NCBI GenBank assembly: GCA_964036045.1
Contig: OZ038383.1
Coordinates: 108,783,188-108,847,187 of the forward strand
DNA: 64,000 nucleotides
Reading direction: 5' to 3'
Source of the DNA: Eutreptiella sp. 'Long Island Sound 2002'
Taxonomy: Eukaryota > Euglenozoa > Euglenophyceae > Eutreptiales > Eutreptiaceae
Shown: piece by piece, positions 1 through 11,700 of the stretch
Position numbering within the stretch: the stretch's first letter is position 1
Layout: each line of letters opens with the position of its first letter
The notes under the pieces: generated by a model
The model's database searches: none
What the model was told of the DNA's origin: nothing
What the model saw: the letters and a program-made list of their open reading frames with translations, nothing else
Program-made: the position numbers and the translations under genes

Positions 1-39
1 ATTGTGAAAGAGTGATGTGTGAGCAGCGCTCGAGCCATG

Positions 40-1435
40 TTAGTTTTGGCACACAACGCACCCTGGACTCAGGAGGCACGGAAGTTGTACCGGACAAACA
101 ACATACGGGGTTTCCAGGCCGCCAACATGGCACATACCCAAGCCGTGGCCTTGCACGAAAGAGAGACTACAACAAGTCGGGACCTGTAACAGCACAGCAC
201 GGCACGATGCGCGTTCCGCAGGAGCACATTTAGGTGGGAGATAGAGTTCATCAAGAAAATTTTCCGGGGGGGAGGGGGGCATCGGTGGGGGGCGGGGAGG
301 AAATGGAGCTCTGGGGGCCGAGAGTGCCGGAGAGGTATGTGTGCACCTCAATCCGGATGGGGGGGCTCTAAGATGGCAAGATGCAGAGAACAGCACAGGC
401 AGCGCCGCCGGTGTATGGTTGTTGGAGGATGTGTGAGGCCCTTGCATCCGGAGATGTTCGGGTCCGTTTGGCGGCCTGTTGTTTCTTCCCCTGATGGCGC
501 GGTCTCCGGTGCACTTGGGTACTCAGTGACGTTTCATTGGGGTTGGGAGGCACAACGCGACGGCGGAGTTTGGTGTACCACGTCGGTGTGCTCCAGCTGA
601 CACATTGCACCCTACATGATCCCCGGCATGGGGGCATGGGCACGGATACACGCAGGAGCACTGTAGCATGCATCATGTGATACCGATGCCATGTGACACG
701 ATAACGCAGGTTCCTCAGCTATTCACGAGGGACAGCATCAATGAACAACTGCGGGATGCTTAACTTCGAGATGTGGTCCAGGTCTTCCGGCGAAGATGTG
801 GCGAGCCACTGTTGGGCGAGGTCAGCCCGTGAGTCCTACGTTCGAACCCACTCCCGGAAAAATACTGGTGACCATGCACCGCACTGTACCAGGCGCGCGT
901 GAGGAGTGTCTAGATGCCAGTAACCACATAGTGAAGACAGTACCTTGGTTATTTCCTAGGGGGGCTTCCCTGCCAGCGCACATTCCCCCACATCCACTGG
1001 ACCCATACATGCCTGCGTTGGGCAGTTGCGGGGGCCAGGTAGACCGGTGCAGGCCGTGCTATGTTTGGTATGGCCCGGTGGCAGCGATCCATTTGCTGGC
1101 TGGTGTAGGCGCCCCCGTCCCTCAGCCAAGATGCTGGAGGGGCATGTGGGGTTGTGCATGGGGAGTGGGAGGGACGTGGCCGGGTTGGCTAGGCGATCCA
1201 CCTCATTGTTTCGGCGGGTATCATCAAGTTCTGGGACATCTCGTGCGGACGACGCCTCACGGTGCCTCAGGGTCCAACGGACCTGAATGTTCTTGGAAAA
1301 AATGGTTGTCGCAACACAGCAACACAAGTCCATGTCCGAGGCCTCTCGATGGGGTTCCTCTATGCCATGGTCGACTACCGCCTGATTATCGAGTGTGATT
1401 GTGGACCCGGGGGCCGCTAGGTGGATATGGCCCAT
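40..1435 (-). pseudogene. Decayed LINE remnant: RNase H to C-terminal region
   Basis: On the minus strand, 1435 to about 1130 reads as the end of a LINE-type RNase H domain: a Asp-containing 'TLDNQAVVDHG' stretch, then 'VRWTLRHRE' and 'RRNNEVDRLANPA', the latter two matching 'AEWIPSHRLE' and 'RRNGEVDLLAKMA' of the longer LINE at 46.7-51.4 kb. Further downstream, around 560-400, 'WYTKLRRRVVPPNP' matches 'WYTKLRPRAVRPNP' of the same LINE tail. The parts are in different frames with stops between them, so the copy cannot encode a working protein. It is cut by the window start, and no poly(A) end or target duplication can be seen. It is a second, older and more diverged member of the same retrotransposon family. 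Confidence 0.7.
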
Positions 1436-1484
1436 TCGCTTTGCTGGTACAACCGCCCGGCGGGGAGAACCAGCGGGCTAGGTC

Positions 1485-2465
1485 AATCGCCCTACCGGGA
1501 CATTTGATTAGCTGCCACACTTGTCAGACAAGGTCGACCGCCCGGTTGGGATAATAAGTAAGCCTCAACATTTGCTTCCCTCGCATATTTGCCTGCCCGG
1601 GAAATTCGTCCAGCCAATACACGGAACACGTTCGCCCAGTGAGGGCTTTCGTTGGGCTGCTAAATTCACCCATAGGGTACATTCGCTTGAGTGAGATAGT
1701 CACCCGCCTAGGACAATTGCCCGCCTATGCCACTTGCCCAATGTGGACATTTAGTCGGACGGATCAAGTGCTTGGTGGGAACAATTGCCCGGCTGGGCCA
1801 TTCGCGCGGTTGTGACATTCGTTGAGTTTGGACAATCTCCGAGTTAGGATGTTTGCACAGCAGGGACAATCGCCCTGCTAGGACATTCTTCAAACTTGTG
1901 CCTTCGCCTACCTAGGACATTGATGTAGCTAGGACATTCACACAGTCGCAAAAAGTTGCGCGGGCGGGACATTGGCCCGGCTAGCATATTTGCTCGGCGA
2001 GGACAATCGCGCGGCTGGGACATTCATGCAGCCGGAACATTCACCGAGCAGGAACAAGCGCCGAGCTGGTATGTACGCCGGCATAAATGTTCGCCCGGTT
2101 GGCACATTTGCCCAACTAGAACTTTCGCCCAGGTAGGATAGTCGTACGGCTAGGACATTTGCCTAGTTAGAACATTTGGTTGGCGGAGAGAATCACCCCA
2201 TGGGGATAATTGCCCGATTGTGTCATTTATGCATTGTGACATTCGACCAGAGACATTCTCCGAGCTGCGATGTTCGCCAGGTGGGGACAATTGCCTGGTT
2301 GGTACATTCACCCGCCTTGGACATTTGTTGGGCTGGATAGGTACCCCGCTAGGATGTTTGTCCGCCCGGGATATTTCCCTGGTTGGAACAATTGCCCAGG
2401 TTGGACAATCATCCGGTCGGGGCAATCGCCCTACTAGGACAAATGCCCGGCTGAGATATTTGCCC
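1485..2465. repeat. Degenerate 21-22 bp minisatellite
   Basis: About 45 imperfect copies of a roughly 21-22 bp unit built from 'GGACATTCGCCCGGCTA' and 'GGACAATTGCCC'. Copies differ by substitutions and small indels, so long open frames pass through on both strands; they are by-products of the repeat and not genes. The array begins just upstream (in LINE orientation) of the LINE remnant. Confidence 0.85.
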
Positions 2466-5400
2466 TGTGTCTTTATGCGCTCAAAATTTGATGTGTTTGT
2501 ATGCTACTTTGTTGTTGCATTCCGTTCACTGTACAAAATTTGGTGATTTTATTGGCTAAATTTTCCATATATGATTAGTACTACTTTTGCAATAATAGTG
2601 AGGAGAGGGTATGAAAATGTGTTGATTTGAATCACTAATTGTTGGTCACATGGGTTTCTTTGTCCGTGTGTGTGCATTGTGATGCATCGCGCATTGCAAC
2701 AATGCGGAACGTTTCTATGTTTTAGAGCTTACTGTTTCGTGTGAATACTTGGCATTCATTTTTTTGGGGCGACAAGAAGCTAAGTGCGCCGATTGCTTTG
2801 TCCATAAATCCTTTTTTGAAGGCCCTTGCGTTCAAATAGTAAGGGCACAGTTTGTGAAATTCATTGTCAAGAGAATTTCTGAGCTTTGCACTCGTCACAT
2901 TACAAAAAACAAACTTCTTGCCGTGCACAGTCCCATGTCTAAACAATTGCGAAATCGCTCATTGAACCAGCGCCACAAGTGGTAATAGGATAGCGGGCCT
3001 CCGGGCACCCGTGGAGCGGTAGTACAATATTTGATGAAGTACAAAAAATGGGAATGCAAAAAGGAGGCAGTATCAAAATTTGAACGTTTTTTCAAAAATG
3101 ATTCCCCATCGAAGCGAACAACGTACTATGGTGCGTAGTGAATGAAGCGGCGCAAAAGAACTTGTTTCATGCACATATGGGAAGGAAAAAAAAGCTCGCC
3201 GAAAAACAAATGTTGAAGGGCCCCGGATTGTGTTGAAATCACACCGCGCGCGCATTCAGGGGAAAATGTTTTAATGCAATGTACACCCTTTCGTAAGGTA
3301 GGTAGGGCCGCGGTGGCTTCACAAGTTTGCATCCACCAATGGCCTCCTCTACTCCAAACACCTCATCCTTAGAGTGTTAATGGTGTCAGGTGCCCACAAT
3401 CCCTGCCAAAGAGGCAGTTTGCTTGTGATAGAAAAGGGGACACGGGTTTCACAGTCCGTACAAAAGAGATGCACCAAAGGCCATCAAAGAATTGTGTTTG
3501 CTCCATACGCAAGCCAATGTGTAAGAACACATTGAAAGGCCTTGTCAAAACATAGAAGCCGCTCATATCGGATTGCTACATAGTCCAATCTTGATGATGG
3601 GCCCACAATGGTGGTTCACACGCGCTCGTTCATGGTGCCTCGAAGATAAAGGCACTACTGCTTGGTGCCAACATTTCTAAATTCATTGACATGTGAGCGG
3701 TTGAGACGAAGGGAGACAGAACCCTATATTGGGAAACTTTGATGCAACATACTTGCATCCATTCTGCCCGATCCCCTAGGATGATACGCCCAAAGCGTGT
3801 CTTACTCGTACACACAAATAGCACCACGAAACTGTTGCATTCACTGCCCACTTTCTTTTTTTTTTTAGCAACATGTAGTGTTACGATAATTTGTGCAATG
3901 GGCTAACATCACACTGTTGCACCAAGCCATGGAAAAACACTCGCCAAAGGCCATTTTGGTGGGTCGCCGGTTGGTTTGGGGAAATTCACCGGTTTTTTTT
4001 TTTTGTTTGGATGCAGGCTGTGCGGTGCACATGTTTTCTTAGACCACCTAGCTCCTTTATATTTTAAGTGTTCTTTTTTTGTCTGCATTAGGAGGCATGA
4101 AGAGAGAACACAAGCACAAGCACAATCCCCCAACCCCAAACACTGTTCACAAAGACAAAGAGAAATCAACCGTTCTGTCTGTGTTTTGGAATGTCTTGTT
4201 CCACGGACACATGTCCAACATGCAAAGATGCAGTACGTCAAATCTAGAACATTTTTGCCTATTCTTGGCTTCAAGGTTAGGCTTTCGGTGGCCACTCCGA
4301 TAAATCCCTCTATGCCTGAGAGATGGAGGCGTGCCGATAGCCTAGCAACCAGCGTGGGCGATGGCACTCTACTCCTTCATCGTCCTCCGGGGACTCAGCC
4401 ATCTCAATGAAACGCCTCTTGTTGGCTGGTCTAGCACATAAATTTGCAACACCGCAGAAAGATAATTTCGCCGCGTACAATTACACAAATAATGGCAAAC
4501 GACAAATGGGAACGAATGCATCGCACGGTGCATGACACGCACAGACACAACAGGTAACAGGTACAACCAAACCAAAAACAATGGACGTGTCACCGGGAGG
4601 GTATATTGTTGTAAGCAAGCAACAAAAACAAACACATGGGTCAGAAACTTAGCCAAAACCACGGATGTATGAAATGCACACAAACATCTTGTGAAAATAT
4701 GATGCCTTCTTTCGCACTTCGTTTGCTTTGTGATGGGACGGCGGGGCTTGCCGGGGCGAGCTCGCACACATCGGTGGTACACAAAACACAAATGAGGTGA
4801 CACTGCCACGGTTGTTTTCTAAAGAGGCATAACAAAATTCACAGACCATCAAACATTGTAGAAAACTCAACCAATAATAGACATCACAGAAAATCACACA
4901 GAAATACCTTGGGAAACGTTGATGCTTTCGTGTGCACCTCGTTTGTGATGGCAAAGCGCTGCAATGGTGGCGACGGCCTTTTCTCCATGATACCAGGGAG
5001 CAGTGGAGCAGTTGCCATGGTGACAAGCTCCACATCCCCTGAAAGACCAGCAAAGTTACCATCCCGCTTCACAGTGCGGTGGACGGAATTGAAAAGACCG
5101 CGTATGAAGGGCCATACCGTGCTGGGAAGAGCACGGAGAAGGGAGGATGAAGCACCGCCACTATTCTAGGGTGCCAAGGACCTGGTGGGCAACCCACACG
5201 TGGTGTGGTCCTTTACAACGGATAGCCGTAAAGACGGAAGCCCGTCTACCCATGACGGAGGTACGCTAATTTGATGGTATTCTCGGCACGCCGTACGCCA
5301 CGTTAAGCTAACGTGGCGCAACCACGGGCGGCCCTTGCACCATTTTTGCTTAAGAATCTAAACCGTAGGCTGTGGAGGCGGTGGTGTAGGCTTTGGTGTG

Positions 5401-6540
5401 GAGCATACATGGTAGATTGCTTCCAACAACATAGGTGTGGAACATTTCTGGTGGACTCATCGTCTGCATTGCTTGCAAGTCATCATAACACTAGTTGTTG
5501 GTAATTCACAAGCATGGCATATGCATCGCAGGCATTGCCCATGTTGTACACAAATTTCACGGGTGTCCTTTTGGCAAAGTGTGCAACGCAAAATTGCACC
5601 ATGCAATTTCTTGTCGCAACAAACACCCGTTGCCAAAGCGGGAGAGAAGAAGGATGTCAGCCTTGTTGCCCTCAAGCGAGGTGGTGAAGCGTCGGAAAGT
5701 AGGGGCGGTGCTTCCCCGGGTCTTTGTCCATAAATTCCCACCAATCACGTGTCTTTTGCCGGCACGTGTGACTTGGGGATGGAAAATGCGGATGCCTTGC
5801 CCCTTTGTGAGAAATTCGGTAGCTTTAGTAGATTGAGATATTGCGTCCATTGTCTGACGGTGGTGGGGCGCGGCCCAATGGGGGCATTGCAGGGGGTTCG
5901 ACATGGTGTCTACGAAGGAAAGCACCAACGATGGAATTCCCAAACTAGTGGTTTCTTGATTGCTGTAAATCCTTTGCTTCTGATATCATTTGTTAACGTT
6001 TTGACATCCCACACGAATGCACTCGTGCACACCCCATGCCCATATCCTTATTTGCATACCATCCCCATCCCTTTGAAATATCGTGGATATTCTCACTATG
6101 ATCTAGGATCTAGTTCCAATGGACCCTACACGTACTCCTATATGGGGTACCTAATGAAGTTGCAACAACTTAGCGGTCCCATCCTCATACTCAAACAACT
6201 TATGCGCACTTCACCCTCGTCCCTTTGCACGATCTTCAAACCATGCAGGGGGGGGGGGGGGGAGCGAGACCTCAATGCATTGAAAATGCAATGCAAAAAA
6301 AATGCAAATGAATGCAACCCCACAAACAATGTAGACATGGTGCAACACCAAAACAACCAATGCTGGTGAATGTCCTTCATGTCGGTATCACAGTGGATTG
6401 AACCTGCCCTCAACATCTCCATTAAACATGAGCATATTTGTCATGCGCCTAGTTGCACTGCGCAACCCATGATGGTATTTTGTATCCATGTTATCTACCA
6501 AACTCAAGGTCTGTTCGACCCGTGCCAAAGTTGCGGGAAC
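2466..6540. other. No recognisable gene (AT-richer spacer)
   Basis: Composition shifts to more AT-rich than the minisatellite before it. Open frames are short, overlap on both strands and show no domain I recognise. Local features are a poly-T run near 3852-3866, a T9-10 run near 3991, and a 15-base G run at 6248-6262. I see nothing else that I can support here. Confidence 0.5.
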
Positions 6541-6780
6541 CTAGCTCAAGAAGTGAGCAAATTTTACAAGCTCACTGCCCCTGTTGGCTTTGTCCTTCTT
6601 TTTCTGACACGGTCGGGTGAGATGCAGGTCAGCCACACTATTCCTTTTGTGATAGATTGACTTCTGACATGCACAACACCACGTGCAATCACCTCGAACT
6701 TCGAAAGTACTAGAGGGATAGTAGAAGGATACTGCCGTGCCCTTGATGCAGGTGTAGTTTTGGCGCCATAATTCAGTCAC
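6541..6780 (-). pseudogene. Possible BED-type zinc finger fragment (transposon relic)
   Basis: The minus strand encodes 'DCTWCCACQKS' followed about 15 residues later by 'LHLTRPC', i.e. a Cys-x2-Cys ... His-x3-Cys arrangement with aromatic spacing like BED fingers, which are common at the N-terminus of hAT transposases. Only this motif is convincing; no transposase core follows in any frame. It may be a relic, or a chance match in a 79-residue frame. Confidence 0.25.
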
Positions 6781-8580
6781 ACCTTTTTGTTCTCTAGTTC
6801 CTCCAAATCAGGTTCACTTTCCCCGTCACCATCAGTCAGCTCAGGGTATTGTCAACATCGGCGAGAACATCATTTGCAACACCACACGGTACACATCTGT
6901 CCATGGTTTGCCAGAAAACAAGAAAACGGAAGGCAAGACAGAGGGGAAAAATGCCCAAAAAAAATGCAATTGCACCCCCCCCCCCCCCGACCATGGCATG
7001 TCTCCAGCACCTGTAAAGGTACTCAATGAACCTGCAACAATTGAGGCACCTCTACCTGATCCTTTCGGGGTACCTGATGAACCTGCAGGAATCGAAGTGC
7101 GTTGCGCAAAATGCGGGCAGCGGGTAGATTATGAAAACACAAAAATCAAAGAATGTGGTATTGGGATGCCATGGAATGTGGTCATATGTGCTACAACACA
7201 CCAAAAAACACCAAAAAGACACAAAAAACAATGCAAAACGGAGAAAAGCGTGAACTTCCGCCAAAAATAGTGTTTTTTGCCATCGGACAGGTGGCACGGC
7301 GGGTACTTAGCCAGGGCTCGTGTTGCACCGCGCGGTCAGCAGCCTCTTGGTCCAATAGATCGCCATTGACATATCATCAAACCATAGGTACAGCCACGTG
7401 GCGTAGATGTGCCCCTTTTTGGTCATACGCGTCTTGAAGCAACAAGCAGAACACTTCAGATTCAGATGGTGTGAAACTGCTGTTTCCACTGAAAATAGCC
7501 TGCATGGGTTGGCTGAAAACCCCTGAAACAACTGTTTCTGGAGATCCCGAAAGACCAGGGGCACATGGGTCAACATGGGCCAGGCTTGGGTCATCACATG
7601 GCAACCATGGAGGTAAACCCTTTTCAGTCAGATTTCATCAGCCTTTGGGACCCTGTGGTACCGCCTTGATGGGCAGGACTGGGGATGTTGTGATAGTATA
7701 TTAGGTGAGGATGCAAAAAGTGCTTTGCAGCTGCCAACCCTGTTTAGGGTCCACCATACCACGTTTCAACGAGGCAAAAGCACTGTTTGCAGTGAAAAAT
7801 GCTCCAGCATGTTTTAGTCCCAACAGATCACACATGAAGAACCCCAAAACTGCTCTTTGATATCGCGACCACTGACCCTGAAATATCACTAAGCCTGTTC
7901 TGCACTCTCTTGATGTGTCTTGCATCCTATTTGGCCATTGGGTGCTTGGGGAAACGGCCCGGTGCGGTGTTTTCTTAAGCAGTGCGATCAGCAACTGAAA
8001 CTATTGGCCAACATTGTGATCTCTTTTTACAACAGTTCTGGCAGTTCTGGGCCAAGGTGGGTTGAAAGCAATAGAATTTGACTCTGATGGCCGGACAATG
8101 TCGGTAGGTTCTCCTCATGTAATAAACAGGTGGAGCCTTTTGCAGAGAAACAGGCCCAACAGATGTGCATCTGTATTCATCAGCACCCCTGGCTGTCCAC
8201 AGCTGCCTTGCCCATGGTGCTAATACGCCCCGCCAACATCCAGCATATCCTGCATTTCACTTAGTTCTGCCCATTACCCTACCCCTCCCTTCCCCCCTGG
8301 TCGGGCTCGGTGATTCTTCTTCATCGTTGGGAGGCATCAAACTGACCGGAATGATACGCAGGAAATGGGGGGGATATGGGCAGGATATGCACGGGGCATA
8401 CGCAGGGAATAGGCTCAATTCAAGGGGCTTCTGTGACACAAGCCGCCGAGCACATGACCGTGTGTCATACATGCATTGTGAAGTATTTCAGGGTCTGAGG
8501 CCCTCTCCCACATGGCCATTCTACTTTAGGAGACACTTCAGACCTCTTCAGTAACCGTCATGCCACTAAGCCCCCACGGT
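6781..8580. other. No supported gene; poly-C tract
   Basis: A 14-base C run lies at 6975-6988. A 120-codon plus-strand frame (6908-7270) has a Cys-x2-Cys near 'RCAKCGQ' but no match I recognise. The rest has only short overlapping frames. It lies just downstream of the 3' end of the sialate O-acetylesterase gene, so part may be that gene's 3' untranslated region. Confidence 0.4.
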
Positions 8581-8722
8581 CTAGACGGGTTGGAATGTAG
8601 TGGATCTTGGCAAATAATCTGGCGTTGAAAGCAGACAGTGCAGAATGCGTTCAAACAGCGCCTCCCGGGCTTTCTGCCGTATCCTTGCTGCTAGGGAGCG
8701 CTGGCCAGCAGGCCCCCTGGAA

Positions 8723-11700
8723 TCATTTACAAGTATCAACTGTTTGGGCGCCCTCCAACCGCAACAAAACCACAAAATGCTCCAGGGGCCATTGGTGGTC
8801 AGGGTCTGGGCTCCTTTGTCGCTTGGGCTTGGGACTGGGGACCAGTGAGAGCGCACACTCCACAAAGTCACTGAAGCCGTAGCGCAGCGCTAGAGCGTCC
8901 TGGCCTTTGCGGAACTGCTGGTTGACGAGCCCTTGCACAGCTGTGCCTGAGATCTCGAGGTGTTCTGCGCAGGAGGTACAAAGAAGAGGGGAGGGGAGGT
9001 GAGGTGAAGTAAGGTGGGATGAGCCAATGTGATGTGAGGCGAGGTGAGGTGAGGTGAGGTGAGGTGAGGTGAGGTGAGGTGAGGTGAGGTGAGGTGAGGT
9101 GAGGTGAGGTGAGGTGAGGTGAGTTGTGGCGCAGTGTGGTGAGGTGAGATGTGGTGAGGTACCCACCCTACACCCCCTAGAGACGTAGCATAGTGGTAAA
9201 GACAGGGGAAAGGGGCAGGAGCATGGGCAGGGGGAAGGGCATGGCCACAAGCAGGGGCAGGGGCAGGGGCAGGGGCACAGGCAGGGGTCGGGGCAAGAGC
9301 AAGGGAGTGGGGCGCAGGGGGCAGAGGCAGGAGAGGGCGAGGGTTGGGGAAGCGGTGACAGGTCTGGTGAAGACCTACAGAGTGCCACTCCAAATCAGAG
9401 AACTGCTGCTGCATCCGCCGTTCCAACGCTGGAGCATTGGATTGTACAAAAGCGTACTCAAAGCCGTGACCGAGGCTGCAGCACAAACGGCAGTCGGCCG
9501 TGGGGCGGAAAGCAAGGGCTGGGCCCCGAACCCGGTCTGTCTGAGGGACGGTGGCAGAAGGTCCGTCCATGCACGTCTGAAATGTGAACGTCACGCGGAA
9601 CTGGCGTGCCTCAACACGCAATACTGACGCACATGTGACATGTGGCCCTGCGGCACATGCCGTGGCATTGCCGTAGAAATGCCGGTCCACGCTTATTGCC
9701 AGGCGCTGTCCAACTTCCCATTTCAGCGTCGGGTGCGAGCTGACGTAAGCCCCCAGATCCAGCGCAGGCACCGGATGCACAGCCCAGAGGTCCCTTGTCA
9801 CGAACTGCTGTGCCTGCCGTACCTGCACAAATCCAAAGCAGCGTGCACGAGGGTGTTTTCAGACTGGGACAACCGAATCATGACCCTACTTGTCTTGATA
9901 GGTCAACAACTTGTTTTTCCAAAACAGATGCTTGGTCCTTCTGGAAGGCAAAAATAGTAGCTCTGCCCATTTAAGTCCATCTTGAACACTTTTGGCCCAC
10001 CACTCTGCAACGGCCATGTGTCAACTTGTTGGTGCACAGCGCACGCGTCCTGGGTGTGTCACTCAGGGGTCAAAGATGTGCCCAAACTTATTTGTTACTT
10101 TCTTCCTTGACAAACAACCAGCCGGGCAGGTAAAATTGGTTTTGGAGCCAATAACAGCCACAGTGGGCACATGTAGGTCTCTCCCCCTCCCCTCCCCAAC
10201 AAGACCTTTAAAATGCCCTGTCTTGGCAATGAAAATGGGTCAAAAATGCGTTTTTTCCAGGAGACCCAGGGATGCCAAAAGAAGCGTTTTTGGCCTGTTT
10301 TTGTCCGTTTTGTGTTTATTTATTCTGTGCAAAGTGGTGCATACCCAGTCTCAAGAGTGGTTTGTCGGGACCCTTGCTCCAGCAGCTCACCCCCAATATG
10401 CAGTCCTCAATCGGGTTGAGGGTCGGTGGGCTCGCATGCCCATCCCTGCCGAAACCCACACATTCAATCATCCCCGCAACATGTGATGGACATGCAATGC
10501 CTGATGGACATTGCTATGGGCGGCCACAAACAAATTGTTGCTTCGGTGTTATCGGGGCCTACGGCCATGTGGGCTACGTTTGGCACACGAGGGTGGCCGG
10601 GGGGCAGGAGGGGGTGGTGTGTGCGACATCACGTGTAGAAGCGGAGGATTGGCCCCAGACTGCCACAAGCATTTGGTTTTATTTTGGAGGGGAGTAGGGG
10701 GCTGTGATGGGCAATGCAGATGAAAGGGTGCGGGGTACGGGGCCCGTGTGTGCACCGCATGTCTACCCAGCGTTGGTAGTACGATGGAGGGGCATTCTGA
10801 GGGGCACGGAGGTTGGTGGCCTAAGATTGAACTGCAAGTCGAAATAGCGCCATGGCCTTACAGCCTGATCTCACACGGCTACACGCTCTTTCTTGTACAC
10901 CCCCAGCACTTCGTTGCATTTGTGATTTGTTTGTGTGCAGGCCTCAGAAATACCCAGACCAAATGGTAGGTAACGTACCCACCAACGTACCCATAATGTA
11001 CCCAGCCCCAAGAAAAATGAGGGGAAATGGGGGAATTGAGGGGAGGGATGAGGAGAAATGCGTGCAACCAGTATCCGGCGTCTGGGCTAGCGTGGGTAGG
11101 GACCCGAGGAGCCTACTTGGTGGTGGTATAATCTCCTACCGGAGACTCATTGTCGAAGGCCTTCCAAACATTAGCAATGAAGCCCATGCAACTCAATACA
11201 TTGCTGAGTTCCATCTGTAGTGCAAAACTAATGCAAAATACCATTGAAATGGAGCAATATGGCATTGCGTGTCCTCTTTCATGTCTTGCTGCCGTTCGTC
11301 ACGCAGCCACTTCAATGAGGAAAAGCAACGTTCCACATCACAGGATGTGGCTAGAATTGCCAAGACACCCCATGCAATATCATACAACAAGGGCAACGTT
11401 AGCAAAATTCCCTCCCATCAATCCAAAATGCCAAACCTATCCGTTGCAACAACCAGTGGTAACTTCCAATATGCATGCCACTCCACTTGAAATGCAGGAG
11501 TGATCTCACCTGTTTGTGGGCTACAATATTTGTCCCCATACCATCCTCACACTCAAGGACAGGTCTTTGCCGCGAGTCAAACACCCGAGCATGCTTTGCA
11601 AAGGTGTCACATTGAAACGCAGCTGTGACCTCAGGCAACTTCTGTGCGGAAATGCAGAACAGCACGTCCTGAAGCCCCAAAAAGCCACCTTGCGGACAGC

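Noticed and set aside
830-860. B-box-like GTTCGAACCC as a tRNA gene
   Set aside because: No A box or cloverleaf around it; it lies in the LINE remnant.
8890-9828. Long 312-codon minus-strand frame with Thr-Ser-Pro-His-Leu repeats
   Set aside because: The repeated part is the GAGGT minisatellite of an intron read in frame; only the part upstream of 9375 is exon, supported by SIAE homology and splice phase.
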